64,000 bases of DNA, taken from assembly GCF_003020115.1 (NCBI RefSeq), contig NZ_PYFX01000001.1:635501-699500 (forward strand). Reading direction: 5' to 3'. Position numbers and translations under genes: made by a program. The stretch comes from Bradyrhizobium sp. MOS002 (lineage in GTDB: Bacteria; Pseudomonadota; Alphaproteobacteria; Rhizobiales; Xanthobacteraceae). The notes below the pieces were generated by a model. That model saw only the letters and a program-made list of their open reading frames with translations, did not search any database and was not told the origin of the DNA. Shown piece by piece: positions 56,344 through 64,000 of this stretch. The stretch's first letter is position 1. Each line of letters starts with the position of its first letter.

Positions 56344-56482
56344 GTCGTCCTGGCGAAAGCCAGGACCCATTACCCCAGGGAGGAATCGGGGGGCGAAGTG
56401 TAACCACGAGTCTTCGCCAAACTGCTCCCTGTGGTAATGGGTCCTGGATCGGCGCTCGCTCTGCTCGCTTGTCCAGGACGAC
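56344..56482. repeat. About 139-bp palindromic repeat, variant of the GTCGTCCCGG family
   Basis: It begins GTCGTCCTGGCGAAAGCCAG and ends GTCCAGGACGAC. Inside are GGACCCATTACCCC and GGTAATGGGTCCTGG, and CTTCGCCAAACTGCTCCCTG as in the copy at 15730. It has CTGG in place of CCGG at both ends, a compensated change that keeps the stem. Confidence 0.82.
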
Positions 56483-56647
56483 GTTTGAGTGTGAGGCTTG
56501 TCCCGGATGGCGAACGAGTTGGTTGGTTCGCACGACCCAAATGCGATAGAATGCGCTGCCGCCGTGCCGTAAGCCCGCGGCCTTCCCGGGATGCGCATCC
56601 CTTTCAAAAAGCCTGACCGCAAGCCCGCGTCTTCCGCGTGGCCAACG

Positions 56648-57163
56648 ATGAGATTCCACATGCGCATCCTCGCCTTCCTCACCGCGCTTTCGCTTGGCGC
56701 AAGCTCCGCCCTCGCCGCCGAAGAGCCCAGCGGCTGCGACAAGTTCAAATGGCCCATCCACAACGAACGCGCCGCACTGACCGCGCAGGGCCGCGCCAAG
56801 CTCGCCTCGGGAAGCGAGCAGGCCGCGTTGCCGCCGGCGGCCATCACGCTGGCGCTGGTCGCGCCCGCGGATGCAAAACTGCCAACGCCTCCGGAGCGGG
56901 CGCCGAAGGACGGCACCTTTGCCGGCTTCACTGGCATCAAGGCCCCGAAGGCCGGGCTCTACACGGTCAGCCTGTCCTCGAGCGCGTGGGTCGACGTGGT
57001 CCAGGACGGGCATCTCCTCAAGCCCGTGGCATTCAGCGGCGCGACCGATTGCGACGGCATCCGCAAGACCATGAAATACGAGCTGTCGGCGCAGCCCGTC
57101 GTGCTCCAGGTCAGCGGTGCGAAGGACAATTGGCTGTCGATCGCCATCCTGCCGGCGCAATAA
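56648..57163 (+). CDS. Secreted hypothetical protein
   Basis: A 171-residue exported protein: a signal peptide (RILAFLTALSLGASSALAAE) and a mature domain with SGCDKFKWPIHNERAALTAQ and a glycine-rich middle (AGFTGIKAPKAGLYTVSLSS) typical of a small beta-sandwich. Two cysteines could form a disulfide. A second Met at 56660 lies closer to the signal peptide and may be the real start. Similar proteins are found in Bradyrhizobium, but I know no function. It lies upstream of modA on the same strand. Confidence 0.7.
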   Translation: MRFHMRILAFLTALSLGASSALAAEEPSGCDKFKWPIHNERAALTAQGRAKLASGSEQAALPPAAITLALVAPADAKLPTPPERAPKDGTFAGFTGIKAPKAGLYTVSLSSSAWVDVVQDGHLLKPVAFSGATDCDGIRKTMKYELSAQPVVLQVSGAKDNWLSIAILPAQ

Positions 57164-57343
57164 GCCAAACGGTCGCCTTTGACCTGAAGCCCTGGCCTGC
57201 TATCTTCGAGACCAGCGATATCCCTGCCGGCCGTAAGCCGCCGCCGGGCCCCCGTGGAACAGCGCTTCCGCCCGTCGCTGAGACCCACCAACGCCGGATT
57301 TGCGCGTGCTTCTTGCGCGCGCGATCTCGCACGGAGCGCATCC

Positions 57344-58129
57344 ATGATTCGTATTGCCGGACTTTTCACCGCCTTCGCGATCCTCGCGGGCGCGAGCCTT
57401 TCGCCTGCTGGAGCCGAGGACAAGACCATCACCGTGTTCGCGGCAGCCTCGATGAAGAACGCGCTCGACGAGGTCGACGCCGCCTACACCGCCAGGACCG
57501 GCGTCAAGTTCAGCGTCAGCTATGCCGCAAGCTCCGTGCTCGCCAGGCAGATCGAGCAGGGCGCGCCGGCCGATGTGTTCGTCTCCGCCGACACCGACTG
57601 GATGGACTACGCCACAGCCAAGAAGACCATCAACGAATCGACCCGGGTCAATCTGCTCGGCAACAGCATCGTGCTGATCGCGCCGAAGGATTCCAGGCTC
57701 GACAACGTCGTGATCGCGCAGGGTTTCGACCTCGCAAAACTCGTCGGCGACGGCAGGATCGCGACCGGCGACGTCAAATCGGTGCCGGTTGGGAAATATG
57801 CCAAGGCGGCGCTGGAGAAGCTGGGGGCCTGGCAGGCGGCGGAGCCGAAATTCGCCATGGCCGAGAGCGTGCGTGCCGCGCTGACGCTGGTCGCGCGTGG
57901 CGAGGCCAACCTTGGCATCGTCTATTCCACCGATGCCAAGGTCGAGCCCGGCGTGAAGATCGTCGGCACCTTCCCGGCGGATTCGCATCCCGCGATCATC
58001 TATCCCGTCGCTGCGACCACGACGGCAAAAAGCGAGACCAGCGACTATCTCGCCTTCCTGCGCTCGACCGCCGCCAAGACCATTCTGGAAAAATACGGTT
58101 TCAAGTTCCTGATCAGCCCGACAACTTAG
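57344..58129 (+). CDS. modA: Molybdate ABC transporter, periplasmic binding protein
   Basis: A 261-residue ModA: a signal peptide (GLFTAFAILAGASLSPAG), then the typical TVFAAASMKNALDEV start of the mature protein, ASSVLARQIEQGAPADVFVS (the oxyanion-binding loop) and AESVRAALTLVARGEANLGI. It binds molybdate or tungstate. modB begins 13 bp after its stop. No ModE-type operator was seen upstream. Confidence 0.93.
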   Translation: MIRIAGLFTAFAILAGASLSPAGAEDKTITVFAAASMKNALDEVDAAYTARTGVKFSVSYAASSVLARQIEQGAPADVFVSADTDWMDYATAKKTINESTRVNLLGNSIVLIAPKDSRLDNVVIAQGFDLAKLVGDGRIATGDVKSVPVGKYAKAALEKLGAWQAAEPKFAMAESVRAALTLVARGEANLGIVYSTDAKVEPGVKIVGTFPADSHPAIIYPVAATTTAKSETSDYLAFLRSTAAKTILEKYGFKFLISPTT

Positions 58130-58142
58130 TTTCTGCAATTTG

Positions 58143-58838
58143 ATGCTCGACATCTCTCCCGCCGAATGGACCGCGATCCTGCTCTCGCTCAGGGTTGCCG
58201 TCATCGCGACGCTGGTGGCAACGCCGTTCGGCATTGCGCTGGCGTGGCTGCTCGCGCGGCGTGATTTCTGGGGCAAGTCGGTGCTCGATGCGCTGGTGCA
58301 TCTGCCGCTGGTGCTGCCGCCTGTCGTCACCGGCTATCTGCTGCTGCTCACCTTCGGCCGCCGCGGCCTCGTCGGCGGTTTCCTGGCGGACCATCTCGGC
58401 ATCGTGTTCGCCTTCCGCTGGACCGGTGCTGCGCTGGCCTGCGGCCTGATGGCGTTTCCGCTGCTGGTGCGCCCGATGCGGTTGTCGATCGAGGCGATCG
58501 ACCGCCGGCTCGAGCAGGCCGCCGAGACGCTCGGCGCCACCCCTTTCAAGGTGTTCTTCACGGTGACGCTGCCGCTGGCGCTGCCCGGCGTGCTCGCCGG
58601 CATGGTGCTCGGCTTTGCCAAAGCGATCGGCGAATTCGGCGCCACCATCACCTTCGTCTCCAACATTCCCGGAGAGACCCAGACGATTTCGTCCGCGATC
58701 TATTCGCTGATCCAGACGCCGGACGGCGACGCCGCCGCGGGACGGCTCGTGATCGTCTCGATCGTGCTGGCGCTCGGCGCGCTGATCGCGGCCGAATGGT
58801 TCGCCCGCCGCGCCACCGCGCGCCTGCACGGGAACTGA
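58143..58838 (+). CDS. modB: Molybdate ABC transporter permease
   Basis: A 231-residue permease with five or six membrane helices. The first is LSLRVAVIATLVATPFGIAL; the EAA loop is EAAETLGATPFKVFFTVTLP; GFAKAIGEFGATITFVSNIP is the ModB-specific segment. The ATG at 58143 is preferred to an overlapping TTG. modC follows after 2 bp. Confidence 0.93.
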   Translation: MLDISPAEWTAILLSLRVAVIATLVATPFGIALAWLLARRDFWGKSVLDALVHLPLVLPPVVTGYLLLLTFGRRGLVGGFLADHLGIVFAFRWTGAALACGLMAFPLLVRPMRLSIEAIDRRLEQAAETLGATPFKVFFTVTLPLALPGVLAGMVLGFAKAIGEFGATITFVSNIPGETQTISSAIYSLIQTPDGDAAAGRLVIVSIVLALGALIAAEWFARRATARLHGN

Positions 58839-58840
58839 CC

Positions 58841-59503
58841 ATGCTGCGCGTCGACATCGAAAAGCAGCTCGGCGAGTTCTCGCTGTCCGCATCCTTCGCG
58901 AGCGAAGGCCGCGTCATCGGACTGTTCGGAGCGTCGGGCGCCGGCAAGACCTCACTGGTCAACATGATCGCGGGGCTGCTGCGGCCCGACCGCGGCACCA
59001 TCGTGATCGACGGCGAGACCGTCGACGACAGCGCGGCCGGCATTCATGTCCCGACCTGGCGCCGTCGCATCGGCTATGTATTCCAGGATGCGCGGCTGTT
59101 CCCGCATCTCAACGTCGCGCAAAATCTCGACTATGGCAGGCGGATGAATGGCCTCGCGCCCGATCCGGCGCAGCACAAGCGCGTCATCGAGCTGCTCGAC
59201 ATCGGCGCGCTGCAGGGTCGCCGCCCCGGAAAGCTCTCCGGCGGCGAGCGCCAGCGCGTCGCGCTCGGCCGCGCGCTGCTGTCGAGGCCGCGCCTGCTGC
59301 TGCTCGACGAGCCGCTCGGCGCGCTCGACGAGGCCCGCAAGCTGGAGATCCTGCCCTATCTGGTGCGGCTGCGCGACGAGGCCAACGTCCCCATGGTCTA
59401 TGTCAGCCACGACGTCGCCGAGCTGCGCCAGCTCGCGACGCAGATCGTGATGCTGAAGCAGGGCCGCGTGACGTCGTTCGGCGGGGTGAAGGTGCTGACG
59501 TGA
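58841..59503 (+). CDS. modC: Molybdate ABC transporter ATP-binding protein, short form
   Basis: A 220-residue ABC ATPase: Walker A FGASGAGKTS, Q-loop in GYVFQDARLFPHL, signature LSGGERQRVALGRALL, Walker B LLLLDEPLGALDE and switch His in YVSHD. It ends at about the point where the C-terminal molybdate-sensing (Mop/TOBE) domain of standard ModC (about 350 residues) would begin, so regulation by bound oxyanion may be missing. A palindromic repeat starts 9 bp after the stop. Confidence 0.9.
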   Translation: MLRVDIEKQLGEFSLSASFASEGRVIGLFGASGAGKTSLVNMIAGLLRPDRGTIVIDGETVDDSAAGIHVPTWRRRIGYVFQDARLFPHLNVAQNLDYGRRMNGLAPDPAQHKRVIELLDIGALQGRRPGKLSGGERQRVALGRALLSRPRLLLLDEPLGALDEARKLEILPYLVRLRDEANVPMVYVSHDVAELRQLATQIVMLKQGRVTSFGGVKVLT

Positions 59504-59512
59504 GCTTCAGCC

Positions 59513-59654
59513 GTCGTCCCGGCGAAGGCTGGGACCCATACCGCGCGATCTAACGGCGGCAGGCGGTGTGAGTACCGGCGAAGAAGAAAGATAACTGCTA
59601 GCCGTCGTCAAACTACTTCTTGTGGTTATGGGTCCCGGCCTTCGCCGGGACGAC
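59513..59654. repeat. 142-bp palindromic repeat (GTCGTCCCGGCGAAGG family)
   Basis: The left end is GTCGTCCCGGCGAAGGCTGG and the right end CGGCCTTCGCCGGGACGAC preceded by GTGGTTATGGGTCC. It closely matches the copy at 15730 and the ends of the GIY-YIG element at 23708-24104. It separates the convergent modC and GntR genes. Confidence 0.88.
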
Positions 59655-59674
59655 GTTGGGGAGACAGCGGGGCT

Positions 59675-60430
59675 TTACCGCGCCTTTCGTCGCTTCGGCC
59701 TCCGCGCCGCGAACACCGCGGTCAAATCCTCACTCGCCGGCGCCGCATCGTCATCCAGATGCAGGCGGCTCTCGACATGCAGGAAATGCTCGCGCGAAAC
59801 CGCAATCGCACGCGCCACGTCTCGGGCACGGAGCGCCTCGACGATGGCGCCGTGCTCGTCCACCGCGCAGATCGAATCGGTGGCGGGCTCGTAGACCGAG
59901 ACCATCACCGAGGACCGGCTGAGCAGATCGGCGAGGAAGCGCGAGAGCTCTGCGTTGCCGAGTGCTTCGACCAGATGAACGTGGAACGCGCCCGACAGCC
60001 GCACCGAGGCGGCGCGGTCGCCGCGCGTTGCGGCGGCGCGCTCCTCGGCGAGATGGGTGTTGAGCCGCTCGATCAAGGCATCGTCGACATGGCGGACGAG
60101 TTGCGTCAGCACGCCGGCCTCGAGCACGCGGTGCGCCTCGTAGACGCTGCGGACGTCGTCGAGCGTCGGGCGCGGCACGCGAGCGCCGCGGTTGGGGATC
60201 ATCTCCAGCCGCCGCTCCGCGCCGAGCCGATGCAGCACCTTGCGGATGCGCTCGCGCGAGACGCCGAATATCTCGGCGAGCGGCGGCTCGGCGAGCTTCG
60301 CTCCGGCCTTCAGCTTGCCCTCCAGCAGCGCGTGCAGGATGGCCTGATAGACCGCCTCGTCCTCCGCCGGATTGGCCTTGCCGAGCCCTTTACCACTTCT
60401 CTTGTCGTTTCGCCCGCGCTGCGTCGTCAT
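59675..60430 (-). CDS. GntR/FadR-family transcriptional regulator
   Basis: A 251-residue regulator: an N-terminal winged helix (EAVYQAILHALLEGKLKAGA, PLAEIFGVSRERIRKVLHRL) and a C-terminal all-helical FCD ligand domain (AHRVLEAGVLTQLVRHVD; FHVHLVEALGNAELSRFL; EHGAIVEALRARDVARA) with metal-type histidines. It is divergent from a PotABCD-like ABC operon, and two identical palindromes lie between, so it very likely controls that operon and itself. The ATG at 60430 was chosen; the frame stays open upstream through the operator region. Confidence 0.9.
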   Translation of the reverse strand: MTTQRGRNDKRSGKGLGKANPAEDEAVYQAILHALLEGKLKAGAKLAEPPLAEIFGVSRERIRKVLHRLGAERRLEMIPNRGARVPRPTLDDVRSVYEAHRVLEAGVLTQLVRHVDDALIERLNTHLAEERAAATRGDRAASVRLSGAFHVHLVEALGNAELSRFLADLLSRSSVMVSVYEPATDSICAVDEHGAIVEALRARDVARAIAVSREHFLHVESRLHLDDDAAPASEDLTAVFAARRPKRRKAR

Positions 60431-60472
60431 GGCGGTAGCTAGGCCCAAAGGATGCGCAGCGTCACCTCCAAA

Positions 60473-60486
60473 AAATGTGCACATTT
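60473..60486. promoter_or_regulatory. Palindromic operator, copy 1 (AAATGTGCACATTT)
   Basis: A perfect 14-bp palindrome 43 bp upstream of the GntR regulator's start. The identical sequence recurs at 60565-60578, 92 bp away. Its size and symmetry fit an operator for a GntR/FCD dimer. Confidence 0.75.
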
Positions 60487-60564
60487 GCTGCGCCGGCATG
60501 CAGGCGCCGCGCAAGGGCCAAGTCCATCATCCAGTTAACTGACTGATATACATCGCAATTATTA

Positions 60565-60578
60565 AAATGTGCACATTT
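60565..60578. promoter_or_regulatory. Palindromic operator, copy 2 (AAATGTGCACATTT)
   Basis: Identical to the copy at 60473-60486 and 54 bp upstream of the binding-protein gene's ATG, where it could overlap the promoter. The 92-bp distance is close to nine helical turns, which would allow looping. Confidence 0.75.
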
Positions 60579-60631
60579 GGCATGACGCTTGCTGCGTCTC
60601 CGCTGCAAGCTTTACGCACAACAAACGGGAC

Positions 60632-61672
60632 ATGCCCATGCACACCCCCTCCCGACGCAGCGTTTTGACCTCCGGCGCGGCCTTGGCCGCCATCATCGCT
60701 GCCCCGGCGCGGCTACGTGCCGCGCCCAGGGAGATCGTCATCGGCGGCCCCGCGGGCGCCGCGAAATATTTCAATGCCGATTTGTTTCCCGTGCTGGAGA
60801 AAAAGCTCGACTGCAAGGTGCTCTACGAGGGCACCAACTCGCTGACCAATCTCCAGAAGATGCAGGCCGACAAGGCGGCGCCGAAGATCTCCGTCGTCAT
60901 CATGGACGATCCGGTGATGCTGCCGGCCGCCAGCGACGGCCTGATTACCAAAATGTCTGCATCGTCCATCGCCAACCTCGGCAAACTGGTCGACGGCTCG
61001 GTGCATCAGGACGGGATGTGGGCGAACTATCAGCGGCCCTGGGCCGGCATCGCCTATTCGACCAAACGCATGAAGACGGCGCCCGGCAAATGGTCCGACC
61101 TGTGGGACGCCAAATATGCCTCCAGGGTGATCGTGCCGTCGCTGTCGAACACCGAAGGTTTCTGGACGCTGCTCGCGGCCGCCCATCTCGAGACCGGCAA
61201 GCCCTACAAGGAGGCGCAGTACGAGATCGACGCCGCCTTCAAGAAGGTGAAGGAGCTGAAGGCCAACCTCTTGAACGTCTACACCAACGCGCCGCAGGCC
61301 ATCAATCTGATGGAGCAGGGCGAGGCGTGGATGATCGGCGGCCAGTTCTCGGCCTACACGCTGATCCGCAAGGCGGAAGGGTCACCGGTCGATCTCGCCG
61401 TTCCCCAGGACGGCGGCTTTGCTATGCCGTCGGGAATCGCGAAGGTGAATGGCGCACCGGCCGGCGATCTCGCGGATGCCGTGATCGACTTCTTCCTGAG
61501 CCCGGAAGCGCAGATCATCCTCGCCGACAAGGCTTTCGTCGCGCCCACCAACAAGGGCACGCCGACGCCGGCGGGCTTCCCGGACCCGGCCTCGCTGTTC
61601 GCGCCGGACTGGGCGTTCGTCGCCAAGAACCGCGCCTCCTGGGTCGACCGCTGGAGCAAGGAGATGACATGA
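60632..61672 (+). CDS. ABC transporter periplasmic binding protein, PotD-like
   Basis: A 346-residue binding protein of the polyamine/iron/aminoethylphosphonate group. A Tat-like signal (SRRSVLTSGAALAAIIAAPA) is followed by EIVIGGPAGAAKYFNADLFP. The middle contains GIAYSTKRMKTAPGKWSDLW, typical of this group, and the end FFLSPEAQIILADKAF. The ligand is unknown. Two ATGs (60632, 60638) fit. Its stop overlaps the ATPase gene by 4 bp (ATGA). Confidence 0.88.
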   Translation: MPMHTPSRRSVLTSGAALAAIIAAPARLRAAPREIVIGGPAGAAKYFNADLFPVLEKKLDCKVLYEGTNSLTNLQKMQADKAAPKISVVIMDDPVMLPAASDGLITKMSASSIANLGKLVDGSVHQDGMWANYQRPWAGIAYSTKRMKTAPGKWSDLWDAKYASRVIVPSLSNTEGFWTLLAAAHLETGKPYKEAQYEIDAAFKKVKELKANLLNVYTNAPQAINLMEQGEAWMIGGQFSAYTLIRKAEGSPVDLAVPQDGGFAMPSGIAKVNGAPAGDLADAVIDFFLSPEAQIILADKAFVAPTNKGTPTPAGFPDPASLFAPDWAFVAKNRASWVDRWSKEMT

Positions 61673-62748
61673 GCGAAGCCGCCCCGCATCTCGTCGTTCG
61701 CGGCGTCTCCAAGAAATACGGACCGACGACGGTCCTCGACCATATCGACCTGACCATCCGCCGCGGCGAGTTGGTGACACTGCTCGGCCCGTCCGGCTGC
61801 GGCAAGACCACGCTGCTCCGTGCCATTGCCGGCCTGGCGCAACCCGACACCGGCAAGGTCGAGCTCGCCGGGCGAGACGTCACCCACGTGCCGCCGCACA
61901 AGCGCAATGTCGGCGTGGTGTTCCAGAGCTACGCGCTGTTTCCGCATCTCACCGTCGCCGGCAACATCGCATTCGGGCTGAAGGTGCGCGGCGCGGCCAG
62001 GCGCGAGATCGACGCTGCGGTGGAGCGCGCGCTGTCGCTGGTCAAGCTCGGCCATCTCGCCGGGCGGCGCATCTCGGCGCTGTCGGGCGGCCAGCAGCAG
62101 CGCGTGGCGCTGGCGCGCGCCATCGCGGTCGAGCCTGATGTGCTGCTGTTCGACGAAGCGCTGTCCGCGCTCGATCGAAAATTGCGCGAGGAGATGCAGG
62201 TCGAGCTGCGCCGCCTGCTCCAGGACGTGAAGGCCACCGCGATCTTCGTGACACACGACCAGGACGAGGCGCTGACCATGTCCGACCGTGTCGCGGTCAT
62301 GAACAAGGGGCGCATCGAGCAGCTCGCCGAGCCGCGCGAGCTGTATCTGCGGCCCGCAAGCCTGTTCGCACTCAACTTCGTCGGGCTCTCGACGCGGATT
62401 GCCGGCACAGTGCTGGCGGCTGGCAACGGCAAGGTCGAGGTCGAGACCAAGGTCGGCCGCTTTTCGGCGCTCGGCAATTTCCAGGCGGGTTCGCCCGTCA
62501 TCGTCGCAGCACGCCCCGAGCAGTTGCGGATCGGCGAGCAAAGCGAAGCGAATACGGCCGCCGGCCGGGTCCGCTCCGTGGTGTTCCAGGGCTCACGCAC
62601 ACTGGTCGACGTCGATGCCGGGGCCGGTGAAAGCCTGCTCGCCGAGCTCTCCGGGCGTGACGGCAAGATCCCCATTGTGCATGACGAGATCCGCCTGAGC
62701 TGGCCGGTGACCGAGACCTTTGCATTTCCGATGGAGGCGCAAGCATGA
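61669..62748 (+). CDS. ABC transporter ATP-binding protein, PotA-like
   Basis: A 359-residue ATPase: Walker A GPSGCGKTT, Q-loop in VVFQSYALFPHLT, signature LSGGQQQRVALARAIA, Walker B VLLFDEALSALD, switch His in VTHDQDEAL, and a C-terminal TOBE-type domain (VIVAARPEQLRIGEQ). Walker B has EALSALD where most relatives have EPLSALD. The start is the ATG in the overlap with the upstream stop; the open frame further upstream is a shadow. Confidence 0.92.
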   Translation: MSEAAPHLVVRGVSKKYGPTTVLDHIDLTIRRGELVTLLGPSGCGKTTLLRAIAGLAQPDTGKVELAGRDVTHVPPHKRNVGVVFQSYALFPHLTVAGNIAFGLKVRGAARREIDAAVERALSLVKLGHLAGRRISALSGGQQQRVALARAIAVEPDVLLFDEALSALDRKLREEMQVELRRLLQDVKATAIFVTHDQDEALTMSDRVAVMNKGRIEQLAEPRELYLRPASLFALNFVGLSTRIAGTVLAAGNGKVEVETKVGRFSALGNFQAGSPVIVAARPEQLRIGEQSEANTAAGRVRSVVFQGSRTLVDVDAGAGESLLAELSGRDGKIPIVHDEIRLSWPVTETFAFPMEAQA

Positions 62749-63608
62749 CCGAGGCGGCCCTTCCGGCACCTTTGGCCGCGCCTTCGGTCGACCGCGAGCG
62801 GCTCGCCGCGATCGGATTCGTGCTGCCGTCCTTCGTCATCATCGCGGGCGTGTTCGCGCTGCCGCTGGTGCTGCTGCTCGGCGTCAGCATCGTCGATGCC
62901 AACGGGCTGACCTTAGCCAATTACAAGCGCCTGCTCGGCACGCCCTATTATCTCGGCGTGGTCTGGAATTCCTTGCGGCTCGGGCTGCTGACGACGCTGA
63001 TCGCCTTCCTCATCAGCTATCCCGCCGCCTTCGCGCTGGCGCGCGCCCGCGGGCCTTTGCGCTCCGTGCTGCTGGCGACGCTGTTCCTGCCGCTGGCGGC
63101 CAGCGTCATCGTCAAGGCGTTCGCCTGGACCATCCTGTTGCGCAGCGACGGCATCGTCAACGAGACGCTGATGGCACTCGGCATCATCGAAGATCCGATC
63201 CGCATGATTTTCACCGAGACCGCGCTGATCGTCGGCGCCGTCAACATCTTCCTGCCCTTCATGATCCTGCCGATCTACGCGATCGTGGCCCAACTCGATT
63301 CCCGCTACGCCGAAGCCGCCGCCACGCTCGGCGCCTCGCCGCTCGTGACGTTTGTCCGCGTCATCCTGCCGCTGACCCTGCCCGGCATCGTCGCCGGCGT
63401 GGCGCTGGTGTTCTCGCTCTCGGTTTCCGCCTATGTGGTGCCGACGCTGCTGATCGGCGAGAAATATCCGACGCTCGCGACCGCCATTGCAAAAGCCTAT
63501 CTGCTGGCGCGCGAGCCCGGCTTCGGCGCGGCGGCCGGCGTCGTGCTGCTGGCGATTGCGATTGCCGTCGTGACGCTGAGCGCACGACTATCGCGGGAGC
63601 CAAAGTGA
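62745..63608 (+). CDS. ABC transporter permease, PotB-like
   Basis: A 287-residue permease with six membrane helices. A short cytoplasmic leader precedes GFVLPSFVIIAGVFALPLVL; the EAA loop is AEAAATLGASPLVTFVRVIL. The ATG overlaps the ATPase stop by 4 bp, and its own stop overlaps the next permease start by one base. Confidence 0.9.
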   Translation: MTEAALPAPLAAPSVDRERLAAIGFVLPSFVIIAGVFALPLVLLLGVSIVDANGLTLANYKRLLGTPYYLGVVWNSLRLGLLTTLIAFLISYPAAFALARARGPLRSVLLATLFLPLAASVIVKAFAWTILLRSDGIVNETLMALGIIEDPIRMIFTETALIVGAVNIFLPFMILPIYAIVAQLDSRYAEAAATLGASPLVTFVRVILPLTLPGIVAGVALVFSLSVSAYVVPTLLIGEKYPTLATAIAKAYLLAREPGFGAAAGVVLLAIAIAVVTLSARLSREPK

Positions 63609-64000
63609 TGGCGCGGGCCGCAATCGCATTCTGCTGGGTGATGGCCATCGGGCTGGCGCTGTTCCTGATCGCGCCGCTGCTGGTGATCGCGGCGGCAAGC
63701 TTCTCGCCGACGCCGGTGTTCGACCTGCCGCTCACGGGCGCATCGACGCGCTGGTACGGCAAGATCGGCCGGCTCGACGGCTTCTGGCCGTCGCTGCTGC
63801 TGTCGCTTCAGATTGCGCTGCTGTCGACGGCGATCTCGCTGATCTCAGGCACGCTCGCCGCGATCGCGATCGCGCGCGGAAAGCTGCCCGGCGCGGACAT
63901 CTTTGCGACCGCGCTGGTGTCGCCGCTGATGATGCCGGGCCTCGTGCTCGGCATCGCGCTGCTGCAAGGCTTTCGCGCCGTCGGTTTCACCGCGCCCTGG
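63608..64000 (+). CDS. ABC transporter permease, PotC-like (cut by window edge)
   Basis: The first 131 codons of the second permease of the system, open to the right edge. It has an N-terminal helix (VMAIGLALFLIAPLLVIAAA), then ASFSPTPVFDLPL, the usual PotC-type periplasmic loop, and two more helices. Its start overlaps the preceding TGA (TGATG). The rest of the operon is beyond the window. Confidence 0.88.
   Translation, partial: MARAAIAFCWVMAIGLALFLIAPLLVIAAASFSPTPVFDLPLTGASTRWYGKIGRLDGFWPSLLLSLQIALLSTAISLISGTLAAIAIARGKLPGADIFATALVSPLMMPGLVLGIALLQGFRAVGFTAPW

Noticed and set aside
57164..57343. ModE-type molybdate operator upstream of modA
   Set aside because: Only an isolated GCGATATC half-site was seen; no two-fold element of the expected form.
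60589..61668. Upstream extension of the PotA-like ATPase frame
   Set aside because: It is a shadow of the binding-protein gene in another frame; the ABC domain starts right after the ATG at 61669.

Overview
The window is high-GC, densely coded alphaproteobacterial chromosome, most likely Bradyrhizobium or a close relative. The evidence is the gene families and their order (chvI-chvG-hprK-EIIA-HPr near pckA, a small-type SRP RNA beside dnaX, several LysE, TAXI and ABC uptake genes), a general-stress (EcfG-type) promoter, and many intergenic palindromic repeats of the kind common in Bradyrhizobium. The species call is inference; no rRNA marker is present. No tRNA, CRISPR array or complete classical insertion sequence was recognised.

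Layout. 1-5,030: the 5' end of dnaX and the SRP RNA gene on the minus strand, then an amino-acid ABC operon (binding protein, permease, ATPase) translationally coupled to a degenerate short-chain dehydrogenase and an enolase-superfamily enzyme. 5,137-8,043: a HIT protein, NADH pyrophosphatase, PfkB kinase and an Lrp-type regulator. 8,189-14,454 (minus): phosphomanno/glucomutase, a retropepsin-like protease, HrpB helicase and UDP-glucose dehydrogenase. 14,647-20,394: acyltransferase, PolA and two LysE exporters. 20,575-28,120: GST, PyrE, small secreted proteins, a GIY-YIG nuclease gene enclosed by long inverted repeats, glycogen phosphorylase and a thioesterase-like protein. 28,336-37,918: pckA, a secreted TPR-CHAT protein, a HugZ-like protein, then the ChvI/ChvG acid-envelope stress two-component system fused by overlaps to a regulatory PTS (HprK, EIIA-Man, HPr). 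37,934-41,497: a GT39 glycosyltransferase and LepA. 

41,500-49,310 looks like an accessory stretch. It has an SDR, an orphan receiver protein, two tiny genes behind a textbook EcfG promoter, a frameshifted small secreted protein, a GNAT acetyltransferase, a membrane-anchored TAXI protein, a decayed copy of part of an acyl-CoA dehydrogenase gene, and an 846-residue metallophosphoesterase with a probable C-terminal GAF domain. The intact acyl-CoA dehydrogenase gene follows at 49,316, so the phosphoesterase gene sits between direct repeats. 50,668-64,000: a chemotaxis receptor, a PAS-GGDEF-EAL protein with a broken GGDEF motif, MepA endopeptidase, modABC, and a divergent GntR regulator / PotABCD-type ABC operon with two copies of a perfect 14-bp palindrome between them.

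The most interesting signal is at 23,708-24,104. The GIY-YIG gene is bounded by 34-bp inverted repeats (33 of 34 identical) whose ends match the ends of the roughly 140-bp palindromic repeats at four other places in the window. This suggests a nuclease-bearing mobile element with short non-coding derivatives, comparable in logic to REP/RAYT systems but with a different enzyme.
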